A DNA stretch of 64,000 nucleotides from Pseudomonas sp. MIACH (GCF_001269925.1 NZ_LHVO01000052.1:62001-126000), one strand, 5' to 3'; positions 8,227 through 17,483 are shown, numbered from the stretch's first letter. Numbers and translations: made by a program. Notes: generated by a model not told the origin, from the sequence alone.

Positions 8227-9081
8227 TCAAGCCAGCGTGGCGGTCGCTTCCATACCTATTTCCCCATCGGGCCCTTTAGCCCACAGCAGCACCGTTGCCC
8301 CGTTGTCAGCGGGTAAGGCACACAGGGTGATCGGTGCCGTATCGAACAACGGCCGCATGGCGCGGAAACTGAAGTGTTTGAGCCTGACGCCCGGCATCTG
8401 CCGATGAAATAAATCCACAAGCAAGGTGGCGATCAGCGGACCGTGCACCACCAACCCCGGATAACCCTCTACCGCCTGTGCGTAAGGTCGGTCGTAATGA
8501 ATACGGTGGCCGTTGAACGTCAGTGCCGAATACCGAAACAGCAGGACCGGGTCCGGGGTGATTTCCCGGGTCCACAACGGCTTGCGCAGCGTCGGTTCGG
8601 TAGCCTGTAAGGGCGTCCCTGGCTGCGGATGATCACGGTAAACCAGATCTTGCTCTTCGCGGATCAGCACTCCGCCTGAATCTGCGAGTTGGTGCTCCAA
8701 CGTGACGAATACCAGCTCACCGCTACGACCGCTCTTGTGGGTGACATCAAGAATCGTCGAAGTCCGCTCGACCGAACTGCCCACCAAAGGACTGCGCAGA
8801 AACTCCAGCCGCCCACCGGCCCACATTCTGCGAGGCAGTTCGATGGGCGGCAGAAACCCGCCACGCCGCGGATGACCGTCATCGCCGATAGCCGACTGTT
8901 GTGCAAGCGGCAAAAAGTACAACCAGTGCCACAACTCCGGCAGCGCATGCTCCGGTCCGGTAAAAACCGGCTCATGCTCCAGCGTCGCGGCCAAGGCTGT
9001 CATGGGCACCGGCGTGAGCCGGTCGCTCTGATGTTCTTGCCGACCGATCCAGGATTTCAAATGTTCGATGTCAATGCTCAT
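8227..9081 (-). CDS. FAS1-like/MaoC dehydratase (mesaconyl or itaconyl-CoA hydratase type)
   Basis: 284 residues with two hot-dog halves. The C-terminal half holds SALTFNGHRIHYD (near 180), the signature of the mesaconyl-C4-CoA and itaconyl-CoA hydratases, followed by GYPGLVVHGPL. The N-terminal half has PRRMWAGG. It probably hydrates a C5 (or related branched) enoyl-CoA to citramalyl-CoA or a homologue for the CitE-like lyase next to it. No CoA transferase of the itaconate type sits beside it. The stop of the esterase gene upstream abuts this start, so translation is probably coupled. Confidence 0.85.
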   Translation of the reverse strand: MSIDIEHLKSWIGRQEHQSDRLTPVPMTALAATLEHEPVFTGPEHALPELWHWLYFLPLAQQSAIGDDGHPRRGGFLPPIELPRRMWAGGRLEFLRSPLVGSSVERTSTILDVTHKSGRSGELVFVTLEHQLADSGGVLIREEQDLVYRDHPQPGTPLQATEPTLRKPLWTREITPDPVLLFRYSALTFNGHRIHYDRPYAQAVEGYPGLVVHGPLIATLLVDLFHRQMPGVRLKHFSFRAMRPLFDTAPITLCALPADNGATVLLWAKGPDGEIGMEATATLA

Positions 9082-10239
9082 TCAAATACCCAATGCCTCA
9101 CGTACTGCCTGAGCAATGGGCAGCAGCGGGTCTTCTTCCGGACTGGTCGGGTTGAACAGCTTGTTATGACAAATCGCAACAGCCAGATTGACATCCGGGT
9201 CTGCCCAGCCAATCGAGTTGCCCTGGCCCGGATGGCAGATCGCGCGGGGGTTCTGCACGCAGGTCACGGGAGGGTAGTTGCCACCGAACCAGAAACCGCC
9301 GATGGTGATCGGAATCGGAAAGCCGAACATCACCGGGTCGGGCTCTTCGCTGTTGGCCCGCGGCGTGTTCAGGGTCGCGACCAGCTCCCTGGAAAGCAAG
9401 CGTACCCCGTCAAGTTCGCCACCGTTGGCGAGGAACGCCCAGAACCGCGCCTCAGAGCGAGCGTTGAATATACCCCCTACCCCCGCGACCTCTGCCCGAC
9501 GCACGTCGGCCCGCTCGAAGACTTCGGGAACCAACGCAACGGCGTCTGGCATCGAGGCGCTGAACAGCGGTGGCAGGTACTCGGCAGGCACCGACACCAT
9601 GGCATTGGTTTGCCTGGCGACACGCGGCTCAACCTCATCGGTGATGCCGATCCACAGGTCGGTAATGCCCAGCGGCTCAGCGATTTCCTCGCGCACAAAG
9701 CGGCCAAAGGAACGCTGCTTGCTATCAACCCTGCGGACCAATTCGCCGATGATCCAGCCGAAGGTCATCGACAGGTACAGGGTCTTGGTGCCAGGCGTCG
9801 CCAACGGTTCCAGGTCTGCGATGGCCTGAGTCATCCAGTCCCAGTCGCACATCAGTTCCGGGGTCACACCCTCGGGCATTTGCGGTACACAGGCGCGATG
9901 CGTCAGCACATCACGAACGGTGGTCAATGCCTTGCCATTGGCAGCGTATTCGGGCCAGTAACGACTGACCGGCGAGTCGTAATCGATCTGGCCTCGGTCG
10001 GCGAGAATATGCAAGGCGGTGGCCGCAACGGCCTTGGTCACCGAGTAGACATTAAACAGCGTATCGCCATCGACCGCTTGTGTCCGTGCCTCGTCCGTGT
10101 AACCACTCCAGGCGTCGATCACCAGCTTGCCATTGAGGTAGGCAGCCACCTGAACGCCGACTTCACCGCCTTGGGTGGTGGCCAGGTCCAGTGCTTTTTG
10201 CACGACAGCCTGAGCATGGGGATCTAAAACGTGAGTCAT
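9082..10239 (-). CDS. Class C beta-lactamase-fold serine hydrolase
   Basis: 385 residues, no signal peptide, so cytoplasmic and unlikely to be an antibiotic-resistance enzyme. The nucleophile motif SVTK lies near residue 65, the Tyr motif in LYLSMTFGWIIGELVRR near 175, and HPGQGNSIGWADP near 345. This is the pattern of EstB-like family VIII esterases. In this operon it could open a lactone or ester formed during ring cleavage, but there is no direct evidence for the substrate. Confidence 0.88.
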   Translation of the reverse strand: MTHVLDPHAQAVVQKALDLATTQGGEVGVQVAAYLNGKLVIDAWSGYTDEARTQAVDGDTLFNVYSVTKAVAATALHILADRGQIDYDSPVSRYWPEYAANGKALTTVRDVLTHRACVPQMPEGVTPELMCDWDWMTQAIADLEPLATPGTKTLYLSMTFGWIIGELVRRVDSKQRSFGRFVREEIAEPLGITDLWIGITDEVEPRVARQTNAMVSVPAEYLPPLFSASMPDAVALVPEVFERADVRRAEVAGVGGIFNARSEARFWAFLANGGELDGVRLLSRELVATLNTPRANSEEPDPVMFGFPIPITIGGFWFGGNYPPVTCVQNPRAICHPGQGNSIGWADPDVNLAVAICHNKLFNPTSPEEDPLLPIAQAVREALGI

Positions 10240-10260
10240 TGAAAAACCCTCTTGTGACCG

Positions 10261-11022
10261 TTATTGAGTCATGGCGATCGTGGCCAGACCTTCCATTGCC
10301 AGGCCGTAGCCCAACTCCTCCAGAAGCCGGCGCTTGATCGGTTGAGTGAAGGCGACACGGGTATAGCGCAGGGTATGCAGAGGCTTGCTCGCCAGTTGCC
10401 CAGCCAGTTCCCAGGCCCGCGCCAGCAGCTTGTCCGCGGGCAAGACTTCGGCGACGACGCCCAATGCCAGCGCTTGAGCGGCCCCCAGGCGCTGACCGGT
10501 CAGCAGGAAGTAACGCCCTCGATTGGCGCCCAGCAGCATCGGCCACACCACTTGCACGCCATCGCCGGGGACGACGCCGTGGACGAAGTGCGCCAGATCA
10601 GCCAGCTCCGTGGTTTCGCTCGCCAGTACGATGTCCGACAGCACCGGGATTTCGGCGTGGATGTGCGCCGGACCATTGATGGCACCAATGACCGGGACTT
10701 CAATGTCCAGCAGGTTCATCAGCAAATCCTTTCCTTCACGCTGCAAGCGGTGCCAACCTTGAGACATGGGCTCGCTGGGCATTTCGGCCATGTTCATCGC
10801 TGCGCAAAACGCATCACCGGTGCCGGTAATAATCAACACGCGGACTTCAGGGTCGCGGGAAATCTCACGAAAGCAATCACCCAATTGGGTGTGGATGCTG
10901 CCCTCCAACGCCCCCCATTGCAGCGAGCCGCCGTCGCTATGCACCGACAACTGCACAATGCCGTCCTTGCGCTCCAAGTGAATGTTTGCGAAGCCCTGTA
11001 CGTAGTCCTCGAATCGACTCAT
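10261..11022 (-). CDS. 6-oxocamphor hydrolase-like beta-diketone hydrolase
   Basis: 253 residues, crotonase fold. It is strikingly like 6-oxocamphor hydrolase (OCH) of Rhodococcus as I recall that sequence: segments HAEIPVLSDIVLASE, VVPGDGVQVVWP and LGANRGRYFLLTGQ are near identical. The OCH catalytic set is present: Trp36, His122, His145, Asp154 and Glu244. OCH cleaves non-enolisable bicyclic beta-diketones by retro-Claisen hydrolysis without CoA. The start at 11022 overlaps the GMC stop as ATGA; an in-frame longer reading to 11058 lies inside the GMC gene. Presumably it opens the ring after P450 hydroxylation and alcohol oxidation. Confidence 0.88.
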   Translation of the reverse strand: MSRFEDYVQGFANIHLERKDGIVQLSVHSDGGSLQWGALEGSIHTQLGDCFREISRDPEVRVLIITGTGDAFCAAMNMAEMPSEPMSQGWHRLQREGKDLLMNLLDIEVPVIGAINGPAHIHAEIPVLSDIVLASETTELADLAHFVHGVVPGDGVQVVWPMLLGANRGRYFLLTGQRLGAAQALALGVVAEVLPADKLLARAWELAGQLASKPLHTLRYTRVAFTQPIKRRLLEELGYGLAMEGLATIAMTQ

Positions 11023-12620
11023 GGCGCGTCCTCCAGAATCAAATCGGCTGCATGCCATGCCATAGCCATCATTGGCCCGTTAGTGTTGCCTGACACCATC
11101 GTGGGGATTACCGACAAATCCATCACGCGCAATCCCTCAACGCCTCTAACCCGCAACCTCGGATCCAGGACGGCATCGTCATGCGAGCCCATGGCGCAAG
11201 TCGAACAGGCATGAAACCCCGACTGCCCACGCCGCCGAAACTCGGCAAGAATTTCCTCGTCGGTCTGCACTTTCGGTCCCGGATGCGTTTCTTCCAGGAC
11301 CATGTGATTCATCGACGCGCTGTTGACGACTTTACGCATGAACCGAAACGCGGCCACCGATACCTCACGGTCGTAAGGATCGGCCAGGTAATTGGTGATG
11401 ATCTGTGCAGGCTGAGCCGGGTCCGCCGAGGTGATCTGTACGCTCCCCAGGCTGCGCGGACGCAAGGGATAGGCAAATAACTGCATACCCGGAAAGGTAT
11501 CAAAGCCATAGGTTGGCGACGAAAAGTCCAACGAATAGGGGGCCATCATCAATTGCGCGTCGGGGCGATCAAGCCCGGGACGGCTTTTGAAGAACCCACC
11601 GACTTGATAAGAACCCAGTGCCATGAGGCCGGTTCTCGTCAGAAAGTAACGCAAGGCATTTTTGATCAACCGTACACCGCTGAACTCGCGGTTCTGGCTG
11701 TCACGCCAATGGCGCAGGCGCACCTGCAGGAAATACAGCAGGTGTTCACGCATGTTGCGACCGACGTTCGGACTATGCGCAACCACCGGGATTCCCAGCG
11801 TCGTCAGGTGTGCGCTGTCGCCGACGCCGGACAGTTGCAAGAGACGTGGAGTTTCCAGCGCCCCCGCACTGAGTATGACCTCACAACGCGCAGTGTAAGA
11901 CACCAACGTCCCGCCCTGTATGCACTCGACACCTACGGCGCGCGTACCTTCGAATAGCACCCGCTGCACTTGGGTATCAGTGACGACGGTGAGGTTCTTT
12001 CGCTGACGGACCGGGCCAAGAAACGCTTTCGCCGCGCTCTGCCGGACACCGCCGCTGATGGTGTACGTCAGGTAGGCCACGCCTTCGTGATCGAGTCCGT
12101 TGATATCGTCGCGCAGCTTCAACCCCAGGCCCTTGCAGGCATTGACCACGGCATTTCCCAGCGCATTACGGTCGCTGTAGGTGGACAGCTTCAAGGGGCC
12201 TTTACCGCCGCGCAGCTCACTTTCACCCAGCGCGTGGTTCTCGATACTGCGGAACGCCTTGGCCATGGTCTTCCAACCCCAGCCGGTCGCGCCGTTGGCT
12301 TCCCAGTCATCGTAATCCTGTGGGTGGCCGCGCATGTAGACCATGCCGTTGATGGCGCTGGAGCCGCCCAGCATCTTGCCGCGAGCCCAAATCTCCGTGG
12401 TGCGGCCGGTGCCTTGCTCTGTCGTCACCGGAAGAAACCATGCGTGTTTCGGGTCCGACAGTAACTTGCCGAACCCTTTGGGCATGTGGATCAGCGGGTT
12501 ACGGTCTTCTGGCCCTGCTTCGATCAGCAGGACGTTATTGCGCGCATGCTCAGAGAGGCGGTTGGCCAATACGCAGCCGGCCGAACCCGCACCGACGATG
12601 ATGTAATCGAAATCTTTCAT
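11019..12620 (-). CDS. GMC-family FAD alcohol dehydrogenase
   Basis: 533 residues. FAD-binding motif DYIIVGAGSAGCVLANRL at residues 5-22, GMC signatures GGSSAINGMVYMRG (near 83) and GALETPRLLQLSG (near 260). The catalytic pair is His in GFHACSTCAMG and Asn in SGNTNGPMMA near the C-terminus. Relatives oxidise aliphatic, cyclic or terpenoid alcohols. Here it lies between the second P450 and the beta-diketone hydrolase, which fits oxidation of a P450-made ring alcohol to the ketone. Its stop overlaps the hydrolase start by four bases. Confidence 0.92.
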   Translation of the reverse strand: MKDFDYIIVGAGSAGCVLANRLSEHARNNVLLIEAGPEDRNPLIHMPKGFGKLLSDPKHAWFLPVTTEQGTGRTTEIWARGKMLGGSSAINGMVYMRGHPQDYDDWEANGATGWGWKTMAKAFRSIENHALGESELRGGKGPLKLSTYSDRNALGNAVVNACKGLGLKLRDDINGLDHEGVAYLTYTISGGVRQSAAKAFLGPVRQRKNLTVVTDTQVQRVLFEGTRAVGVECIQGGTLVSYTARCEVILSAGALETPRLLQLSGVGDSAHLTTLGIPVVAHSPNVGRNMREHLLYFLQVRLRHWRDSQNREFSGVRLIKNALRYFLTRTGLMALGSYQVGGFFKSRPGLDRPDAQLMMAPYSLDFSSPTYGFDTFPGMQLFAYPLRPRSLGSVQITSADPAQPAQIITNYLADPYDREVSVAAFRFMRKVVNSASMNHMVLEETHPGPKVQTDEEILAEFRRRGQSGFHACSTCAMGSHDDAVLDPRLRVRGVEGLRVMDLSVIPTMVSGNTNGPMMAMAWHAADLILEDAP

Positions 12621-12693
12621 TGGGCTTAACTCATCAAAAGCCCGTCATGGCCGCATTGACCATGACGGAGCTGCATCCTGTGCGTGGAGGCTG

Positions 12694-13941
12694 TCAACCA
12701 AACTTCACGTGAATCGAATGCGGCACCCGCATCATCGTTCCACGCACTTGGGGAGCCGGCTTGTCCGGATCAAGGCGCAGGTTTGGCAAGCCGTCGAGAA
12801 TCGCCGTCAAGGCGCGAGTCATTTCAACTCGGGCCAGGTGTTGACCGATACAGACATGAGGACCAAAGGAAAACGCAAAATGCCGGTGCTGAGGCTTGCG
12901 GAAAATATTGAAGGCATCCGGGTCGGGGAATTTACTCTCATCACGGTTGGCCGATCCCGCCACCACATCGATAAAGGTACCCGCCGGGATATTGACCCCT
13001 CCCAAGACCGCATCAGCACGCGCGTAACGGCTCTGCATCAATACCGGCCCATCCCAACGCAATGCCTCTTCGATTGCCTGAGGAATCAGCGAGCGATCAT
13101 TGCGAATAGCCTCCAGTTGCTCTGGGTTGGTCAACAGCCCCGTCAGCAACACACTGGTGCCGCGATAGGTGGTATCGCCCGCAGCATTGACCAGTTGGCG
13201 CAAGAACGAAATCAGCACATTTTCCGGAAGATATTCGCCATCGACTTCTGCCAATGCCAGAGAACTGACCAAGTCATCGCCCGGATTGGCGCGGCGTTCG
13301 GCCACCAGCTTGATGAAATAGTCACCCAGCTTGCGCGACGCTTCCGTGCCGTGTTCGATGTCCACCGACACCACGGTCTGGGCAATCGCCAGCTTATGGA
13401 AAATCTTCGCGTCTTCAGGCGGCAACGCCAATTGGCGATAGATGATGTGGAAGGGATAGTGCAGGGTGAACTCCTGCACCAGGTCCGCTTCGCCTCGGCC
13501 TTCGAACGAGCTCATCAAGTCCCTTAACACCGGGTCGACTAGCGTTTCACCCCAGGCGGCGACTGTTTGCGGCAAAAAAGCTTTCTGGAAAATCCGGCGA
13601 AACCGTGGATGCTCCGGAGCATCCATGGTCGAAATGCTCTGGCCGAAGCTGATGCCAATGTTGTAGTCGTAGGCATGATTGCCGTAGGTGGCCGGGTCGC
13701 CCAATACCTGAGCCACCTCGTCATAGCCGAAGACGCTGTAATACTGCGCATCCGCTGGCTTGGTGATGTCTGCGTACAAACCCATCAACGTCCGATATTC
13801 GCCTTTGTGCAACGACCCCTGGCGACGCATTTCGGCAATTTTGGCGTAGGGATCAAGGTGATCGCCAAACATCAACGCGTCTTCCAGGAACGGGTCAAAG
13901 GAAGGGTCGTCGAAGTCTTCAATATTCAGTTTTGCACCCAT
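12694..13941 (-). CDS. Cytochrome P450 (second)
   Basis: 415 residues, soluble bacterial class I type. AGDTT in the I-helix near 242, EEALRWDGP (ExxR) near 290, haem loop FSFGPHVCIGQHLAR with Cys at about 364. It is not closely related to the CYP101-like P450 at 3977. The bacterial terpenoid P450 families are the natural comparison, but I cannot assign a CYP family by eye. First gene of a six-gene minus operon; operator site A lies about 100 bases upstream. The putidaredoxin pair at 16202-17804 is the likely electron source. Confidence 0.93.
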   Translation of the reverse strand: MGAKLNIEDFDDPSFDPFLEDALMFGDHLDPYAKIAEMRRQGSLHKGEYRTLMGLYADITKPADAQYYSVFGYDEVAQVLGDPATYGNHAYDYNIGISFGQSISTMDAPEHPRFRRIFQKAFLPQTVAAWGETLVDPVLRDLMSSFEGRGEADLVQEFTLHYPFHIIYRQLALPPEDAKIFHKLAIAQTVVSVDIEHGTEASRKLGDYFIKLVAERRANPGDDLVSSLALAEVDGEYLPENVLISFLRQLVNAAGDTTYRGTSVLLTGLLTNPEQLEAIRNDRSLIPQAIEEALRWDGPVLMQSRYARADAVLGGVNIPAGTFIDVVAGSANRDESKFPDPDAFNIFRKPQHRHFAFSFGPHVCIGQHLARVEMTRALTAILDGLPNLRLDPDKPAPQVRGTMMRVPHSIHVKFG

Positions 13942-14042
13942 TATTATTATCTCCGCGTAGCATCAGGTATCGGTGTGCGCTGGCCACAACATCGCCGAAG
14001 TCGACCTGAAGCCGCTTCAGAGGGCGCATCTCCAACATACAC

Positions 14043-14072
14043 GAACGCCGTTCATATATGCGAACCTCGTTC
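14043..14072. promoter_or_regulatory. Doubled operator (site A), both boxes perfect
   Basis: GAACGCCGTTC (14043-14053) and GAACCTCGTTC (14062-14072), centres 19 bp apart. This is the best match in the window. It lies about 100 bases upstream of the second P450 gene. Confidence 0.8.
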
Positions 14073-14184
14073 ACTATAATCACGGAGTCCTATGGCGGCA
14101 AGCAGCTCCTCGAATAAAGTTGATCCGCGCCAACGTGGCGCACCTCATCACAGATGACATCCCACGGAGAGAGCGGCGACAGCC

Positions 14185-14973
14185 CTAACTGACTAGAAAG
14201 CCGCCGTCCACGGCCAGCAATTGCCCGGTCACGTATCGAGACGCCGGACTGGCGAAGAACAGCACGGCATTGGCGATGTCTTGCGGCTCTCCCATGCCAC
14301 CCAGCGGAACCCGCCCTTGACCCAGAATGGGCCCTTTAATCTCGATCGCTGCCGATGCAGCTTTGGCGCCGGAGGTCATCACGCCACCTGGCAGTACGGC
14401 ATTGACCCGGATGCCGTCGGCGGCGAACTCAAGCGCCGTGGTCCGGGTCAAGGCGTTCACCCCGGCCTTGGAGGCGTTATAGGTTGCGTTGTGATAGACC
14501 ACCGCCTGCAACGATGACACCGATGAGATATTCACAATGGATCCGCCGCCCAGGGTTTTCATATGCTTGATCGATTCGCGCAAGCACAGGAAGGTGCCCC
14601 TCAAATTGATCGATTGCAGCCTGTCCCAAAACGCTGTGTCGATTTCCAAAAACGATCGTTTCGGAAAAATCGCTGCGTTATTGATCAAAATGTCCAGACG
14701 CCCGAAGTCGGCCACTACCCGGTCAAACAGTGCGACGACATCGGCCTCATCGGCAACATCCACTTTCAACGCAGTCGCCCTGCCCCCATCTGCTTCGATA
14801 CGTTGGGCGACAGCGCACGCGGCCTCAAGGTTGATATCGGCAACGATGACCTGCGCGCCCACGCGGGCAAACAACTCGGCAATGCTTCGGCCAATGCCTG
14901 AGCCCGCGCCGGTCACAACGGCAGTCTTGTCGTCCAGGCGAAACACAGTTTGATCGTTACTCAAGAGGGGCAT
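14185..14973 (-). CDS. Short-chain dehydrogenase/reductase
   Basis: 262 residues from the ATG at 14973. TGAGSGIGRS near 19, NNAA near 96, catalytic YNASK near 160, C-terminus GQLLAVDGGFLVS. A longer frame to 15030 exists, but it would run across the operator box at 15018-15028, so the inner start is preferred. A classical NAD(P) alcohol dehydrogenase or ketoreductase. Transcribed alone, divergently from the LysR gene at 15119. Confidence 0.9.
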   Translation of the reverse strand: MPLLSNDQTVFRLDDKTAVVTGAGSGIGRSIAELFARVGAQVIVADINLEAACAVAQRIEADGGRATALKVDVADEADVVALFDRVVADFGRLDILINNAAIFPKRSFLEIDTAFWDRLQSINLRGTFLCLRESIKHMKTLGGGSIVNISSVSSLQAVVYHNATYNASKAGVNALTRTTALEFAADGIRVNAVLPGGVMTSGAKAASAAIEIKGPILGQGRVPLGGMGEPQDIANAVLFFASPASRYVTGQLLAVDGGFLVS

Positions 14974-15017
14974 CCTTAGCGGAATGATTGGTTCGCTTAT
15001 CCAAGAGGAGTTCAGTT

Positions 15018-15028
15018 GAACACTGTTC
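15018..15028. promoter_or_regulatory. Single operator box (site J)
   Basis: GAACACTGTTC, a perfect box in the gap between the SDR (minus, start 14973) and the LysR gene (plus, start 15119). I see no convincing partner box 19 bp away on either side. Confidence 0.55.
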
Positions 15029-15118
15029 AACCAAATAAATTTATGTGATCTTCACCGCTAGATAAACCTGCATAAACCGAATTAATCTTTCAATTATCTT
15101 GAAGAATCAGCAGGGCCT

Positions 15119-16042
15119 ATGGATAAGTTGCGCTGTATGGAAGTCTTTCTTGCCGTGGTCGACCGCGGCACCCTGAGCGCAGCGGCGGCGAGCCTGGGGC
15201 TGTCTCCGTCGATGGTGTCGACTCACCTGAGCAACCTGGAAACAGACCTCGGCGTCAGGCTGCTCAATCGCACCACACGGAGCTTGAGCCTGACGGATGA
15301 AGGCGTGACCTATCACGTGCACTGCCAACAGATTCTCGATCAAATCAGCGGTGTCGAAGCCGAGCTGGCGGGCAAAGGCGGCACACCACGTGGGCGGCTG
15401 CGGCTGGACATCCCCAGTACCATCGCCCAGCACCTGATCATGCCCCTGCTCCCGGAGTTTCGACGGCGTTATCCGGCTATACACCTGGATTTTTCCGACT
15501 CGGAGCAGATCCTCGAAACCGTGGAAAACCAGTACGACGTGATGATACGGCTGGGCTTGCTCCGGGACTCCGGAATGATCGCCAGGCCGCTTGGCCATTC
15601 AGCCCTGCTGACGGTTGCCTCACCGCATTACCTGGCCCAGCGGGGAATTCCGCTGACACCTGACGACCTGCATGGGCATGAGTGCATCAACTATCTGATA
15701 GAGCGTACCGGCCGTTTACTTCCATGGTCCTTCCAGCAAGGTGGGCAGCCGATCGAGCTGCAAACCCTGGGAGGATTGTCGATCAGCCAGGGCAACACGC
15801 GAATCGAAGCCGCCTTGAATGGCCTGGGCATTGTCCAGGGAATGGCTTTTCACTTGAAAGGTTCATTGGCGTCGGGGCACTTGCAACAGGTGTTGCCTGA
15901 CTGGGTTTCGATGGCGCCCACGCTGGAAGTACTTTATCCGCGAGGCCGCAGGGAATCGCGCAAGGTCCATGCATTTGTCGATTTTCTTATTGAGCATTAT
16001 CCCGCTGGACGCGAAATCATAGCGCCCGCTCGTTGCCATTGA
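15119..16042 (+). CDS. LysR-family transcriptional regulator
   Basis: 307 residues. N-terminal helix-turn-helix (about 1-60: MDKLRCMEVFLAVVDRGTLS, AASLGLSPSMVSTHLSNLE, LGVRLLNRTTRSLSLTDEG) and a C-terminal effector-binding domain. It resembles the large group of LysR proteins that often act on a divergent neighbour. Here that neighbour is the SDR at 14185-14973, across the gap holding site J. A role in the wider pathway is possible but not shown. Confidence 0.93.
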   Translation: MDKLRCMEVFLAVVDRGTLSAAAASLGLSPSMVSTHLSNLETDLGVRLLNRTTRSLSLTDEGVTYHVHCQQILDQISGVEAELAGKGGTPRGRLRLDIPSTIAQHLIMPLLPEFRRRYPAIHLDFSDSEQILETVENQYDVMIRLGLLRDSGMIARPLGHSALLTVASPHYLAQRGIPLTPDDLHGHECINYLIERTGRLLPWSFQQGGQPIELQTLGGLSISQGNTRIEAALNGLGIVQGMAFHLKGSLASGHLQQVLPDWVSMAPTLEVLYPRGRRESRKVHAFVDFLIEHYPAGREIIAPARCH

Positions 16043-16104
16043 AAATAGGCCCAGACCCGGTTACGCCGGCCATCTCTGGCATGAAGTGGTTTGACAGTCA
16101 CCAC

Positions 16105-16134
16105 ACCAATGGTTCAGCATATGAAACAGCGTTC
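16105..16134. promoter_or_regulatory. Operator (site H): half box plus full box
   Basis: AAACAGCGTTC (16124-16134) with a GTTC half-box at 16112-16115, in register with the 19-bp spacing. CATAATAAA follows directly and could be a -10. Upstream of the ferredoxin reductase gene. Confidence 0.6.
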
Positions 16135-16201
16135 ATAATAAAACCCATAACAACAATCATAACGGCTACGCTCAAAGCCCTCATACCAGGCCAGGTGAAC
16201 A

Positions 16202-17458
16202 ATGACTGAAAACACCCATCGCACGGCTGTGATCGTTGGCGCCGGGCATGCCGCCGGGGAGTTAGTCACCAGCTTGCGTGACAACGGTTGGAGTGGACGA
16301 ATCATCTTGATCGGTGATGAACCCCATTTGCCCTATCACCGCCCGCCTCTTTCCAAGGCCTACTTGTCCGGTGCGGCCACAGCAGAAAGCCTGCTGATCA
16401 AATCCCCTGCCACCTATATCAAAGCCAACGTCGAGATCATCAATAACACGCGGGTCTTGTGCATCGATCGACAACGCAAATCTGTCGAATTGGCGAATGG
16501 CGAATGGATTGGCTACGACAAGCTCGTACTGACCACCGGTGGCCGCCCTCGCCCGCTGTCGGTACCGAAAACGAGCCTCGCGGAACAATCGGGCAATTTT
16601 CATTACTTACACACCCTGGGTGACGTTGATGCCATGCGTCGTCAGTTTGAACCCGGCATGCGACTGGTCATCGTGGGGGGTGGCTACGTCGGTCTGGAAG
16701 TGGCGGCCGTGGCAGTCAAGGTGGGCCTCAAGGTCACCGTGCTGGAAGCCTTTCCTCGCGTACTGGCCAGGGTCACAGCACCGGAACTTTCAGCCTTCTA
16801 TGAGCGCAAACACCGCGAAGTCGGCGTGGAGATTCGTACGGGCGTGCAGGTCAGTGACGTAGAGATGGACCGTTCGGGCGACGCGGTATCAGCAGTGCTC
16901 TGCGCCGATGGCACTCGCGTACCGGCGGACCTGGTGGTGGTCGGTATCGGCCTGATCCCCAATACCGAGCTGGCGCAGGAGGCAGGCCTCGCCGTCGACA
17001 ATGGCATTCTGGTCGATGAGCACGCACAAACCAGTGATCCAGATATCTACGCAGCCGGCGACTGCACCAATCATCCCAATGCATCGCTGGGGCGGCGCTT
17101 GCGCCTGGAGTCGGTCCCTAACGCTCTGGAGCAGGCCCGTACCGCAGCGGCGGCGATCTGCGGCAAACAAAAGCCCTATAACGTCATCCCCTGGTTCTGG
17201 TCTGATCAATACGACCTGAAGCTGAAAATGGTCGGTTTGTCCCAAGGCTACGAGCAGTTGGTGGTGCGCGGTTCGCTGGACAGCGATTCGTTCAGCGCCT
17301 TTTATCTCAAGGACGGCCTGGTGCTGGCGGCCGATACCGTCAATCGTCCGCCCGAATTCATGCTCGCCAAACGTATCATCGCCGAGCGTCTGCGACTGGA
17401 CCCTGAACAGTTGGCAGACGACAGCATCCCCTTGAAAAGCCTGTTACCGACCCCGTGA
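16202..17458 (+). CDS. Putidaredoxin reductase-like ferredoxin reductase
   Basis: 418 residues, FAD/NADH flavoprotein. FAD motif VIVGAGHAAGELVTSL near 10, NADH motif VIVGGGYVGLEVAAVAVKVG near 152, and the second FAD motif with DIYAAGDCTNHP near 280. Length and layout match putidaredoxin reductase (about 422 residues). It passes electrons from NADH to the [2Fe-2S] ferredoxin encoded 25 bases downstream, serving the P450s. Preceded by operator site H. Confidence 0.94.
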   Translation: MTENTHRTAVIVGAGHAAGELVTSLRDNGWSGRIILIGDEPHLPYHRPPLSKAYLSGAATAESLLIKSPATYIKANVEIINNTRVLCIDRQRKSVELANGEWIGYDKLVLTTGGRPRPLSVPKTSLAEQSGNFHYLHTLGDVDAMRRQFEPGMRLVIVGGGYVGLEVAAVAVKVGLKVTVLEAFPRVLARVTAPELSAFYERKHREVGVEIRTGVQVSDVEMDRSGDAVSAVLCADGTRVPADLVVVGIGLIPNTELAQEAGLAVDNGILVDEHAQTSDPDIYAAGDCTNHPNASLGRRLRLESVPNALEQARTAAAAICGKQKPYNVIPWFWSDQYDLKLKMVGLSQGYEQLVVRGSLDSDSFSAFYLKDGLVLAADTVNRPPEFMLAKRIIAERLRLDPEQLADDSIPLKSLLPTP

Positions 17459-17483
17459 TTTCCCTGGCCTGAGAATAACAACG

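Noticed and set aside
8689..10227. A 512-codon plus-strand open frame
   Set aside because: It lies wholly opposite the esterase and hydratase genes, has a basic, His/Arg/Gln-rich composition typical of antisense frames, and matches no family.
9082..10239. An antibiotic-resistance beta-lactamase
   Set aside because: No signal peptide and the motif context is of family VIII esterases inside a catabolic operon.
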